Assembly (NCBI RefSeq): GCF_900184735.1
Contig: NZ_LT855395.1
Location: 413,475-471,925, forward strand
Source of the DNA: Paucisalibacillus globulus
GTDB lineage: Bacteria; Bacillota; Bacilli; Bacillales; Amphibacillaceae
Reading direction: 5' to 3'
Length of the DNA stretch: 58,451 nucleotides
The notes below the pieces were generated by a model. It did not search any database. It was not told where the DNA came from and saw only the letters and a program-made list of their open reading frames with translations. Position 1 is the first letter of the stretch, and each line of letters opens with the position of its first letter. This document shows positions 16,545-24,440 of the stretch, in pieces. The position numbers and the translations under genes were made by a program.

Positions 16545-16940
16545 ACCGCTCCGGCAGAATACTCCGCTTTCCGCGGGCCCGGCCTCAGCCTCCTCGAGGA
16601 AAGTTCGCCTCTGCGGGGTCTTCGGACACGTGCTATTCCCGCAGGACAATGGTTTTCGGTGGGGCGAGTAATCGCAGTCCCAAGGAATGCTTCGTCAGCG
16701 TAATCATCGCACGAAGAAAATTGTTCTTTATTTTCGAGGAGTCTCCGTATTTCTGCCTGCGCTGGTTTAGTCTTATATTCATTGTTAGTTATTGAATCTT
16801 GTTTTGGATTTATGTGGTGCTATTGTTTCTAATCACTAATTACTAGCGAAGGAAATACACGGAGACTCCTGCGGGAGGATAGGCTTCGGTGAGACCCCGC
16901 AGTGCGTTAGCGGAAAGCGGAGTGTATTTCCGTAGCGGGT
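16545..16940. repeat. Family B elements in inverted pair, one with an insert
   Basis: The left copy, about 16545-16765, runs from CCGCTCCGGCAGAATACTCC to the CCGTATTTCTGCC arm. The right copy, about 16848-16940, is in the opposite orientation (GGAAATACACGGAGACTCC ... GAGTGTATTTCC). In the left copy the expected TCCCGCAGGAGTCTCC is interrupted by about 95 bp with short inverted ends (CAATGGTTTTC / GAAAATTG). About 80 bp of AT-rich DNA separates the two. The gap 16323-17123 otherwise holds only the cre site and leader of yutJ. Confidence 0.8.
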
Positions 16941-17048
16941 ATGTTGCTCCCAACTATGAATAATTATCCGCACAGAATTAAAACTCATCTGTAACAGATT
17001 CTTCATATTTTACTAGTCGAACTTACAATTCTTTGATACTCTTAGAAG

Positions 17049-17064
17049 TGGAAAGCGTTTACGG
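17049..17064 (+). promoter_or_regulatory. Possible cre site upstream of yutJ
   Basis: TGGAAAGCGTTTACGG resembles the CcpA cre consensus (TGWAANCGNTNWCA) with two or three deviations. It lies 60 bp before the yutJ start. I could not assign a convincing promoter. Confidence 0.45.
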
Positions 17065-17123
17065 ATATCGTATCCCAAAAGACTAGCATTCTAGATTTCT
17101 ACCAGGGGATGGGGGTTAAATAA

Positions 17124-18185
17124 ATGAGAAATTTAGTTATTCTAGGTGGTGGCTATGGAGGGATTAAGGTTGCTCTAGGTTTGGTCGATAAGGGTCTACC
17201 TGATGACATTAATCTGACAATTGTTGATCGTAATCCATATCAATCACTAAAAACAGAATTTTATACCATTGCAGCAGGTACAGTTGCGGATCGGGAAGTA
17301 CGGGTCGATTTTCCAAAGCACGATCAAATCAACTATGTCTATGCGGAGATTGACAAAATTGATGTTGAAAATCAACAAATTATCTTTCGGGATTTGAGCC
17401 AAGTGGTCTCTTACGACTTTTTAGTTGTCGCTTTAGGATGTGAAGACAATTATCATGGCATTGAAGGGGCAGAACAATACACCGAGAGCGTACAAACCTT
17501 TGCTAATGCCCGTAAAACTGGTTTAGCAGTTTGCAATTTAAAAGCCGGAGGAAAAGTTACTATTGTTGGGGCAGGCTTGAGCGGTATTGAAGTAGCTTCA
17601 GAGATTCGGGAAAGCCGGGCAGACCTTAATATTCGTCTACTAGACCGAGGTGGTTCGGTTCTGAGAGCATTTGATCCGAGAATCCAAGGTTATGTAGCCG
17701 ATTGGTTTAATAAAAATGACGTAGAAGTATTACATCATGCTAATGTGGAATACGTAGAAAAAGATGGCGTGTGTAACAATGGTGTATGTTATGTGAACGA
17801 TGTAACGATCTGGACTGCTGGGGTTCGTCCAAATCGAGTGGTAAGGGAATTGCCTTTCAAAAAGGACAATCAGGAAAAAGTTGTGGTCAATGAATACTTT
17901 CAAGTTCCTGAGCAGCAAAATGTGTATGTAATTGGGGATTGCGCATCTTCTGTTCATTCACCAAGTGCACAATTAGCTGGTATTCAAGGAGAACAAACAG
18001 CACTTATTTTGAACTCGATTATACGTAATCAAGAACCAAAACCTCCAAAGGAGATTCGCCTAAAAGGAACACTGGGTTCACTAGGGAAGAATGATGGTTT
18101 TGGGAATATGATGAAGCAGCCATTGGTTGGAATAGTTCCTAGATTAGTTAAAACAGGAGTCTTATGGTTGAACAAACGACATTAA
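17124..18185 (+). CDS. yutJ: NADH dehydrogenase-like flavoprotein YutJ
   Basis: A pyridine-nucleotide-disulfide oxidoreductase of 353 aa (B. subtilis YutJ 355). It has two dinucleotide-binding folds: FAD at the N-terminus (VILGGGYGGIKVA) and NAD(P)H near 148 (VTIVGAGLSGIEVA). YVIGDCASS near 270 contacts the FAD. The family is related to type II NADH dehydrogenase (Ndh), which passes electrons to menaquinone without proton pumping, but YutJ's own substrate is not established. The ATG follows AGGGGATGGGGGT. It is monocistronic with a terminator behind it. Confidence 0.88.
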   Translation: MRNLVILGGGYGGIKVALGLVDKGLPDDINLTIVDRNPYQSLKTEFYTIAAGTVADREVRVDFPKHDQINYVYAEIDKIDVENQQIIFRDLSQVVSYDFLVVALGCEDNYHGIEGAEQYTESVQTFANARKTGLAVCNLKAGGKVTIVGAGLSGIEVASEIRESRADLNIRLLDRGGSVLRAFDPRIQGYVADWFNKNDVEVLHHANVEYVEKDGVCNNGVCYVNDVTIWTAGVRPNRVVRELPFKKDNQEKVVVNEYFQVPEQQNVYVIGDCASSVHSPSAQLAGIQGEQTALILNSIIRNQEPKPPKEIRLKGTLGSLGKNDGFGNMMKQPLVGIVPRLVKTGVLWLNKRH

Positions 18186-18190
18186 AGCTT

Positions 18191-18234
18191 AAGGCTTTTC
18201 CTTAGAGGTAGGAATCTCCTGGAAAAGCCTTTAT
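18191..18234. terminator. Terminator between yutJ and the coiled-coil gene
   Basis: AAGGCTTTTCC pairs with GGAAAAGCCTT, followed by TATTG. It overlaps the gap between two converging stop codons. Confidence 0.88.
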
Positions 18235-18236
18235 TG

Positions 18237-18995
18237 TTAGTCATCTTTCTTATTCGCTTGTTTTTTCTGATTCGTCATCATTAATGTTAATGGTTTATCA
18301 GTTCCTGTTAGAAATTTATACAGAACGGAAGAGGTTAACTTGTAACTCTCTTCTATTTTATCCGCAATAAATCCAGTGCGTTCGAATAGAATAGAACGTA
18401 AATTAGTTAATTGTAAGTTGGACTTCTCCATCAGTGCCTCTTGATTCTCTAACTGGTCCAACACCTTATCTTGCTTTTCGTGTTGGGTAGAAACTTGTTC
18501 TGCCATAAGCTCCTGTTTTTCTGTCATTTCACCAATCTGGTGAGAGAAACTTTCGCTATTGGTATCCAGTTTCATTAACTGCTGCATTATTTCTTCATTG
18601 GATTGGTGAATCCGATAAATTTCCTTCAATATGTCTTGGTTAACTGTACTATTTTCGTGGGCAATACGATGAAGTTCCTGACTATTACGTTCTAGCATCG
18701 TAATCCACTCCCTTGTCTGTTTTTCAAACTCCTCGCGATGTTTGGTATTCTCCTTCAATAGGTTAATATCCTGAACCACATCACGCCATCTACTATCCTG
18801 ATGATAACGCTGCTTTTGGAATGAAATTCGAAGACTTTTCATCGACTTTTGTAATACCTCATTTACCCGATTCTGTTCTTCTAGTAGTTCCTTTAGGTGA
18901 TCACTTTGAAAATATGATTGATTTGGTCCTTCAATCGAGACGTTATTTTTAAAAAGATTTGGATGTGAATTGGTATTGATAAATATGCTCACCAT
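18237..18995 (-). CDS. Coiled-coil protein of unknown function
   Basis: The protein has 252 aa from the ATG at 18995, which follows AAAAGGAGAGGGA; the ATG at 19016 would lie before that site. After a short N-terminus, residues about 30-215 are almost entirely heptad-rich helix (ELLEEQNRVNEVLQKSM, EKQELMAEQVSTQHEKQDKV). The C-terminus has a conserved-looking patch FERTGFIADKIEES and YKFLTGTDKP. There is no signal peptide or membrane segment. I cannot name a family; a structural or spore-associated role would be a guess. Confidence 0.7.
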   Translation of the reverse strand: MVSIFINTNSHPNLFKNNVSIEGPNQSYFQSDHLKELLEEQNRVNEVLQKSMKSLRISFQKQRYHQDSRWRDVVQDINLLKENTKHREEFEKQTREWITMLERNSQELHRIAHENSTVNQDILKEIYRIHQSNEEIMQQLMKLDTNSESFSHQIGEMTEKQELMAEQVSTQHEKQDKVLDQLENQEALMEKSNLQLTNLRSILFERTGFIADKIEESYKLTSSVLYKFLTGTDKPLTLMMTNQKKQANKKDD

Positions 18996-19133
18996 TCCCT
19001 CTCCTTTTCCCACCAAAATTCAATACTTTATACTATGCTAAAGGAGAAAATGTCGGGACAAAAAACTATAAACCTATATAAAAAATCATGCATCCTTCCC
19101 TATAAAAAAATACGATTTTTACCGCTCAATAAT

Positions 19134-19162
19134 TTTAGAAAAATTATAAACAATGCTATAAT
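19134..19162 (+). promoter_or_regulatory. Putative sigma-A promoter of the DUF1538 operon
   Basis: TTTAGA (19134-19139), a 17-bp spacer and TATAAT (19157-19162). This implies a leader of about 135 nt before the first gene, in which CAGATAG / CTATCTG can pair. I see no known riboswitch in it. The rest of the 18996-19305 gap is AT-rich with no gene. Confidence 0.55.
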
Positions 19163-19305
19163 TCTCTTATATGAGTATATTTATCACTCAACTATCCCCA
19201 TTAGCACGGAATATCCACAGATAGTTTTAAGAACCACGCGCACACAGCTATCTGAATACTCTTGTTATTTTCCTTTTATAATATCCATAAGAAGGGTGGT
19301 CATAT

Positions 19306-19998
19306 ATGGACAATATCAAAGAAACCATAAGAGAAGTAATTTTATCTATTTTGCCGATTACTATTATCATTACTATTTTGCAATTTACAATAATTTGGCT
19401 CCCAATGGAGGTATTCATCCAATTTCTAATTGGTGCTCTAATGGTTGCAATTGGTCTTATTCTTTTCTTATTAGGTGTTAGTGTTGGTTTACAGCCCGTT
19501 GGAGAGCTAATTGGATCGGCACTGTCCAAAACAAAAAAGGTATGGATGATTATATTATTCGGGTTTATTCTAGGGGTTGTTGTGACAATTGCAGAACCTG
19601 ATGTACGGGTACTTGGCACTCAGGTTGACAGTGTGTCTGGTGGCGCAATTCCACAATCTATATTAATATTATCCGTTGCGCTTGGAGTTGGGATTTTCGT
19701 TGGACTTGCAATGCTTCGTATTATTTTAAACATAAATATTGTATATTTACTAATTGCCGGTTATGGTATTGCTTTCTTTTTAGCCGCTTTTACACCTCCT
19801 ACTTTTGTTCCGATATCGTTTGACTCTGGTGGGGTTACTACTGGCCCATTAACCGTTCCATTTATATTAGCTTTAGGTGTCGGAGTTGCTACTGTAATCC
19901 GTGGTAAATCATCATCTAGTGATGGTTTTGGATTAGTAGCACTTGCATCCATTGGCCCTATTATCTCTGTTCTATTGTTAGGGGTGATTTATGGATGA
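19306..19998 (+). CDS. DUF1538 membrane protein, first subunit
   Basis: The protein has 230 aa with about six to seven TM helices. The DUF1538 signatures are VTIAEPDVRVL near 97 and PISFDSGGVTTGP near 167. Established work on DUF1538 pairs (UmpAB from a halophile, as I recall) reports a two-component Na+(Li+,K+)/H+ antiporter. That activity fits a halotolerant host but is inferred here. It overlaps the next gene by ATGA, so the two are translationally coupled. GAAGGGTGGTCAT precedes the ATG. Confidence 0.88.
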   Translation: MDNIKETIREVILSILPITIIITILQFTIIWLPMEVFIQFLIGALMVAIGLILFLLGVSVGLQPVGELIGSALSKTKKVWMIILFGFILGVVVTIAEPDVRVLGTQVDSVSGGAIPQSILILSVALGVGIFVGLAMLRIILNINIVYLLIAGYGIAFFLAAFTPPTFVPISFDSGGVTTGPLTVPFILALGVGVATVIRGKSSSSDGFGLVALASIGPIISVLLLGVIYG

Positions 19999-20765
19999 CT
20001 CTGCATATTTTCGAAGGATTCACGGAGGTATTATTGGAGGTATTCAGTGCGTTAGCACCATTAGCAGTTCTATTTATTTTCTTCCAATTATTCTTCTTAA
20101 AATTGCCGATTAAACGAATAGTTGATATTGGAATAGGTTTCTTACTAACGTTTTTAGGTCTTTCCATCTTTTTACAGGGTGTCCATATTGGATTTCTTCC
20201 GGTAGGGGAAATAATGGGTCAAAAATTAGGATCACTACCAAATAAGTGGGTATTATTACCAATAGGATTTATTATCGGATTCTTTGTTGTTTATGCGGAA
20301 CCAGCTGTTAGTGTACTGATTAACCAGGTGGAAAAAGTCTCTGGGGGTTATATTCCAGGGAAGATTCTTTTATATACATTATCAATTGGTGTGGGGCTTG
20401 CAATTGTTGCTGCCTTTATCCGAATCTTTTTGGGTATTTCCCTATGGTATTTTATCGTACCAGGTTATATAATAGCACTAATCATGGTTAAATTTTCATC
20501 CAAGACATTTACATCCATAGCATTTGATTCCGGTGGAGTAGCAACCGGTCCAATGACTGCAACCTTTCTCCTAGCACTATTTGTAGGGGTTGCGTCGGTA
20601 ACAGAAGGTAGAGATCCTCTTCTAGATGGATTCGGAATGGTTGCACTGGTAGCACTTGCACCAATCTTAAGTGTCCTCACCCTCGGAATTTTATTTGGAA
20701 GGAAGGAGAAAAAACAAAATGCCGAAAACCAAGCTCAGGTCAAAGCTCATCATCACGATCGTTAA
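19995..20765 (+). CDS. DUF1538 membrane protein, second subunit
   Basis: The protein has 256 aa and is homologous to the gene before it. The same two landmarks recur, FVVYAEPAVSVL near 98 and IAFDSGGVATGP near 176, within six to seven TM helices. The C-terminus ends in a charged His/Lys tail. The first gene's repeated glycine-rich FDSGGV motif is kept in both subunits, suggesting a pseudo-symmetric heterodimer. Its 3' end overlaps the P-II gene by 47 bp. Confidence 0.88.
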   Translation: MTLHIFEGFTEVLLEVFSALAPLAVLFIFFQLFFLKLPIKRIVDIGIGFLLTFLGLSIFLQGVHIGFLPVGEIMGQKLGSLPNKWVLLPIGFIIGFFVVYAEPAVSVLINQVEKVSGGYIPGKILLYTLSIGVGLAIVAAFIRIFLGISLWYFIVPGYIIALIMVKFSSKTFTSIAFDSGGVATGPMTATFLLALFVGVASVTEGRDPLLDGFGMVALVALAPILSVLTLGILFGRKEKKQNAENQAQVKAHHHDR

Positions 20766-21447
20766 AAAGGAAAAGGCAAAAAAGATCGTTCAAGCTACGA
20801 AAAAAGCTGGTGCAAAAGGCGGAACTACTCTCCTAGGAAATGGTTTTCGTGCTGATGAAAAGATGCGTTTTATGGGTATTCCAGTTGAACGAGAACGAGA
20901 AGTCATCCTTACATTAGTGGATGATGATATATACCCTAACGTACTTGATGCCATTATAACCACTGCAAAATTAAACCAACAAAAGCAAGGAATTGCTTTT
21001 GTATTGAATACAAAAAATGTTACAGGTATATGCCATATGCTTGGAATTGATATGGAAGTTGAAAGTGACAAGGAGGCTTCAATCACCATGAATGAGGAAA
21101 AAATTCTTTACGATCTAATTATCACCATCGTGAATAAGGGTGACTCAGAAAAAGTGGTTGACGCTTCAAAGAAAGCTGGCGCTGAAGGTGGAACCATCAT
21201 CAATGGTCGAGGTACTGGTATTCACGAACAAGCAAAACTATTTAACATTCTAATTGAGCCTGAAAAAGAGGTTGTACTCACTCTTATTACAAGAGATAGG
21301 ACAGAAGCTGTTCTTAACGCCATTAATATAGGCGCTGGGTTAAACACCCCTGGAAAGGGAATAGCATTCGTATTAGAAGTTGAAAAAACGGTTGGAATCA
21401 ACCATTTGCTTAATAATATGGTTAGTGAAAAAATGAATGAGAATTAA
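20719..21447 (+). CDS. Tandem P-II-like regulatory protein
   Basis: The protein has 242 aa and two P-II-like domains fused head to tail, at about 8-110 and 128-230. Each starts with a strand (KLIITIVKKEKAKKIV; DLIITIVNKGDSEKVV), then KKAGAKGGTTLLGNG or KKAGAEGGTIINGRG, and ends with KQGIAFVLNTKNVTGI or GKGIAFVLEVEKTVGI. Canonical P-II proteins are 112-aa trimers that bind ATP/ADP and 2-oxoglutarate and often gate transporters. The classical T-loop Tyr signature is not evident. The start at 20719 follows GGAAGGAG. Its position in the DUF1538 operon makes it the likely ligand-responsive regulator of that transporter. Confidence 0.85.
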   Translation: MPKTKLRSKLIITIVKKEKAKKIVQATKKAGAKGGTTLLGNGFRADEKMRFMGIPVEREREVILTLVDDDIYPNVLDAIITTAKLNQQKQGIAFVLNTKNVTGICHMLGIDMEVESDKEASITMNEEKILYDLIITIVNKGDSEKVVDASKKAGAEGGTIINGRGTGIHEQAKLFNILIEPEKEVVLTLITRDRTEAVLNAINIGAGLNTPGKGIAFVLEVEKTVGINHLLNNMVSEKMNEN

Positions 21448-21451
21448 TAGT

Positions 21452-21484
21452 AAAAGGCATTCGCAAGCTAGCGAATGCCTTTTT
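21452..21484. terminator. Terminator after the DUF1538/P-II operon
   Basis: AAAAGGCATTCGC / GCGAATGCCTTTT is a 13-bp perfect stem with loop AAGCTA, followed by T. Confidence 0.93.
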
Positions 21485-21486
21485 AG

Positions 21487-21633
21487 TTAGTCTTTGCTAT
21501 TTAAGTATTCATCAGGCTTATCGCCGCCATGTGCAGAGCTATTTTTGAATTGACTCTTCCTACCGTTTCGGTGCTCACCATGGTTTCTATTTTCTTTAAA
21601 CATATTGTTAAATTCCTTCTCTTTATTAACCAA
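21487..21633 (-). CDS. Small hydrophilic protein, 48 aa
   Basis: A short ORF with a TTG start at 21631-21633, placed 9 nt after a perfect AAGGAGG. The product is rich in Asn, Lys, His and Gly (NRNHGEHRNGRKSQF) and ends EYLNSKD. The size, composition and strong ribosome binding site suggest a real small gene, perhaps a spore or stress protein, but I recognise no family. It shares the convergent terminator with the P-II gene. Confidence 0.55.
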   Translation of the reverse strand: MVNKEKEFNNMFKENRNHGEHRNGRKSQFKNSSAHGGDKPDEYLNSKD

Positions 21634-21739
21634 TGACTATCGCCTCCTTGAGGGTAGTTTTTGAGTGTATGTAAAAGTTATGCAAGTTATATTGAAATAT
21701 GAAGAAGGTAGGGTTGTGGTAGTGCATTTTGTTGTCAAT

Positions 21740-22085
21740 TGGTGCTCATGATATGGTACTCATAAACATTTCTGCTTTGATTCTCTTCAAAATGTTTATG
21801 AGCGTGGCTCTCATGATCATTTCTACTCTGTTTCTCTTTTAAATGTTTATGAGAGGGGATCTCATGATCATTTCTACTCTAATTCCCCTTAAAATGTTTA
21901 TGAGCGTGGCTCTCATGATCATTTCTACACTAATTCTCCTTAAAACGTTTATGAGGGTGGCTCTCATGATCATTTCTACCCTGATTCTCCTCAGAATGTT
22001 TATGAGAAGGGTCTTCATGAACTTTTCTATTCTGATTCCCCTCAAAAAAAGTCCATGAGAAAGATACTCATGAACTTTTCCACAT
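21740..22085. repeat. Tandem array 3, about six 51-bp units
   Basis: GTTTATGAG recurs at 21794, 21845, 21896, 21947 and 21998, each 51 bp apart; a last variant lies at 22051 and a partial first unit near 21750. Each unit has ATGAG-N6/7-CTCAT, a small perfect inverted repeat, then GATCATTTCT. The array lies between the 48-aa gene and the flavin dehydrogenase. Both-strand ORFs across it are by-products of the 51-bp period. The rest of 21634-22131 holds nothing I recognise. Confidence 0.9.
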
Positions 22086-22131
22086 TTATTTACATCCTAA
22101 TGTCTTTGACAATTATCCTAAGACAACCTAA

Positions 22132-23823
22132 TTAGTTAGTTACCACCTGAGCATTCGTAACTATGCCTTTGCCTAGAGTTTCGGCTACGCTTTTACCAGC
22201 AATCCTTCCACTAAATAAACAGCCCCCTAAAAAGGTACCTTCTAAAGCTCGGTATCCATGAACGCCACCGCCACCGAATCCAGCAACTTCTCCAGCTGCA
22301 TATAACCCCGGTATTGGTTCCCCGTTTTCATCTAGCACTCTTGAGGATAAGTCGGTTTGTAATCCTCCTAGAGTTTTTCTGCTCAGTATATTTAAACGAA
22401 CAGCAATTAATGGACCATTTTTGGGGTCTAGTATTTTATGTGGGGAGGCGACACGAATCAATTTGTCTCCTCGATAATTTCGTGCACCTCTAAGAGCTGT
22501 AACCTGAAGGTCCTTGGTAAATTTATTATCCATTTCACGATCTCTAGCTGTAAGTTGTCTTTCTATATCATTCACATCCAACAGGGAATCACCGGTCAGT
22601 TCATTCATTCCTTTTACTAGATCAGGTAGATTATCTGCAACAATAAAGTCTTCACCTTTTTCCATAAATGCTTTCACTGGTGCGGGTGGACCTGGCAATA
22701 CTCTTGATAATAGCTTAGGAATACTCTTTTCCGTTAAATCAGGATTCTGTTCCGAACCAGATAAAGCGAATTCCTTCTCTATGATTTTCTCTGTTAATAT
22801 AAACCACGAGTAATCATAGCCCGTTTTCATAATAGCTTCTAGTGTGCCTAATGTATCAAATCCCGGGAAATTCGGGGCAGGAAATCGTTTCCCCCGAGCA
22901 TCTAGCCAGATAGATGAAGGCCCTGGTAGAATTCTAATTCCATGTAATGGCCAGATTGGATTCCAATTTTTTATTCCTTCTGTGTAATGCCACATGCGGT
23001 CTCGGTTAACAATTCTTCCGCCTATACTTTCTGTTATATCAAGCATACGTCCATCTACATGGGCAGGAACTCCAGATATCATCGTTTCTGGTGGGTTGCC
23101 TAACCTGCTAGGCCAATTCTTTTTTATCAATTCAAAGTTTGCCCCAATACCCCCACTAGCAACTATAACTGCCTCTGCATGAAATTCAAATTCCCCAACA
23201 ACATTTCGGGAACTTTTCTCTCCTCTATTGACATCACTAGGCTCCAGTATTGCTCCCTGTACTCCAGTCACACGCTCATTACTTTGGATTAATTGATCCA
23301 CTCGATGTCTAGGTCGATATTCCACCAACCCAGCATCAATATACTCTCGTACTTTAGATTCAAATGGTTTTACTATTCCTGGTCCAGTTCCCCATACAAT
23401 ATGGAAACGTGGAACAGAATTTCCATGTCCCTCTGCTAAATAACCCCCACGTTCTGCCCAACCTACAACCGGAAAGAATCGAATTCCTAGGCTTCTTAGC
23501 CACTCTCGCTTTTCGCTAGCCGCAAATTCTACATAGGCTTCTGCCCATTTTCTCCCCCAATAATCTTCATCATCCTCCCGATCAAATCCCGCCGTACCTA
23601 ACCAGTCCTGCCATGCTAACTCTTTAGAATCCTTTATTCCCATCCGACGTTGTTCGGGTGAATCTACTAGAAACAAGCCGCCAAATGACCACCAAGCTTG
23701 TCCCCCAAGTGAGGCCTCTGGTTCTTGATCTACAAGCAGTACCTTTTTACCTGAATCTGCGAGTTCCTTTGTTGCTACTAGCCCAGCAAGCCCCGCCCCC
23801 ACAACGATAACATCATAATTCAT
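22132..23823 (-). CDS. FAD-binding dehydrogenase (KstD / fumarate-reductase superfamily)
   Basis: The protein has 563 aa. The FAD fold at the N-terminus has VVGAGLAGLVA at 7-17 followed by LLVDQE, and the C-terminal FAD/substrate region reads GLYAAGEVAGFGGGGVHG. ASLGGQAWWSFGG matches the subgroup of putative 3-ketosteroid-dehydrogenase-like flavoproteins. The substrate cannot be read from sequence. There is no signal peptide, so it is probably cytoplasmic. AAGGGGGATACGCT precedes the ATG. It is flanked by tandem arrays on both sides, with no operon partners. Confidence 0.88.
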   Translation of the reverse strand: MNYDVIVVGAGLAGLVATKELADSGKKVLLVDQEPEASLGGQAWWSFGGLFLVDSPEQRRMGIKDSKELAWQDWLGTAGFDREDDEDYWGRKWAEAYVEFAASEKREWLRSLGIRFFPVVGWAERGGYLAEGHGNSVPRFHIVWGTGPGIVKPFESKVREYIDAGLVEYRPRHRVDQLIQSNERVTGVQGAILEPSDVNRGEKSSRNVVGEFEFHAEAVIVASGGIGANFELIKKNWPSRLGNPPETMISGVPAHVDGRMLDITESIGGRIVNRDRMWHYTEGIKNWNPIWPLHGIRILPGPSSIWLDARGKRFPAPNFPGFDTLGTLEAIMKTGYDYSWFILTEKIIEKEFALSGSEQNPDLTEKSIPKLLSRVLPGPPAPVKAFMEKGEDFIVADNLPDLVKGMNELTGDSLLDVNDIERQLTARDREMDNKFTKDLQVTALRGARNYRGDKLIRVASPHKILDPKNGPLIAVRLNILSRKTLGGLQTDLSSRVLDENGEPIPGLYAAGEVAGFGGGGVHGYRALEGTFLGGCLFSGRIAGKSVAETLGKGIVTNAQVVTN

Positions 23824-23935
23824 AGCGTATCCCCCTTAAGTTAGAAAACGTGTTATACCTAGTATAATATTAATGAATTATATTTTAAATCAGAAAATTC
23901 TTTCTGTTTTTTCATCTAGGGTGCGAGCCTGGAAT

Positions 23936-24283
23936 CATGTGACCAATCTTGAGAGCGATGTGACTGCTCTTCCCGTGCATGTGACCAGTTTTAGGCAACT
24001 TGTGACCGCTCTTTCCATGCATGTGACCAGTTTTGGGCAACTTGTGACCGCTCTTCCCGTGCATGTGACCAATTTCAGCCTCCTTGTGACCGTTCTTTCC
24101 ATGCATGTGACCAAATTCGAGTACCTTGTGACCGCTCCTCCCGTGCATGTGACCAATTTCAGGCAACTTGTGACCGCTCTTCCCATGCATGTGACCAACT
24201 TCGAGCTCCTTGTGACCGCTCTCCCCATGCATCTGACCAATTTCAGCCTCCTTGTGACCGCTCCTCCCGCGCTTGTGACCAAT
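23936..24283. repeat. Tandem array 4: GTGACC every 21 bp (42-bp double unit)
   Basis: CATGTGACC or its variant recurs at 23978, 24020, 24062, 24104, 24146, 24188, 24230 and 24272, exactly 42 bp apart. A second GTGACC lies midway in each unit, so the box appears about every 21 bp. Because 42 is divisible by three, long ORFs stay open on both strands; they are not genes. The array fills the divergent gap between the flavin dehydrogenase and the ECF sigma gene. Confidence 0.93.
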
Positions 24284-24379
24284 CTACATAACCTTGCACC
24301 CGATTACCCATTCCAATTGCAATAACAGAGTTACATTCAATCCTCATTATGATAGACTACAAATAAAATAACTCTAGTA

Positions 24380-24406
24380 TGAAACATCCAAATCGAACAT
24401 CACGTC
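24380..24406 (+). promoter_or_regulatory. ECF-sigma-type promoter (autoregulatory)
   Basis: TGAAAC (24380-24385), a 17-bp spacer, then CGTC (24403-24406). This is the form recognised by SigM/SigV/SigW-type ECF factors in Bacillus. It lies 34 bp before the GTG of the ECF sigma gene, which suggests the factor activates its own operon. Confidence 0.8.
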
Positions 24407-24440
24407 TTATATATGAGTTAGGAAGTTAGGGGGAAATAGA

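Noticed and set aside
18996-19305. Riboswitch (for example a c-di-AMP or potassium type) in the DUF1538 leader
   Set aside because: A ~135-nt leader and one possible stem exist, but I see none of the conserved sequence blocks of those classes.
19035-19481. 148-aa plus-strand ORF in the DUF1538 leader
   Set aside because: It overlaps the start of the DUF1538 gene in another frame, has biased unlikely composition, and no family match.
21839-22058. ORFs of about 70 aa on both strands
   Set aside because: They are artefacts of the 51-bp array, again divisible by three.
23936-24283. The GTGACC array as the binding site for the LytTR protein encoded at 11956
   Set aside because: The 21-bp spacing fits LytTR direct repeats, but the motif does not match known LytTR sites and the regulator gene is 12 kb away. 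Nothing links them.
23873-24325. Long overlapping ORFs on both strands rich in HVT/LVTALP or GHMHGKSGHK repeats
   Set aside because: They arise from a 42-bp tandem repeat that is divisible by three, so frames stay open on both strands. No ribosome binding site, and the array lies between two divergent genes.
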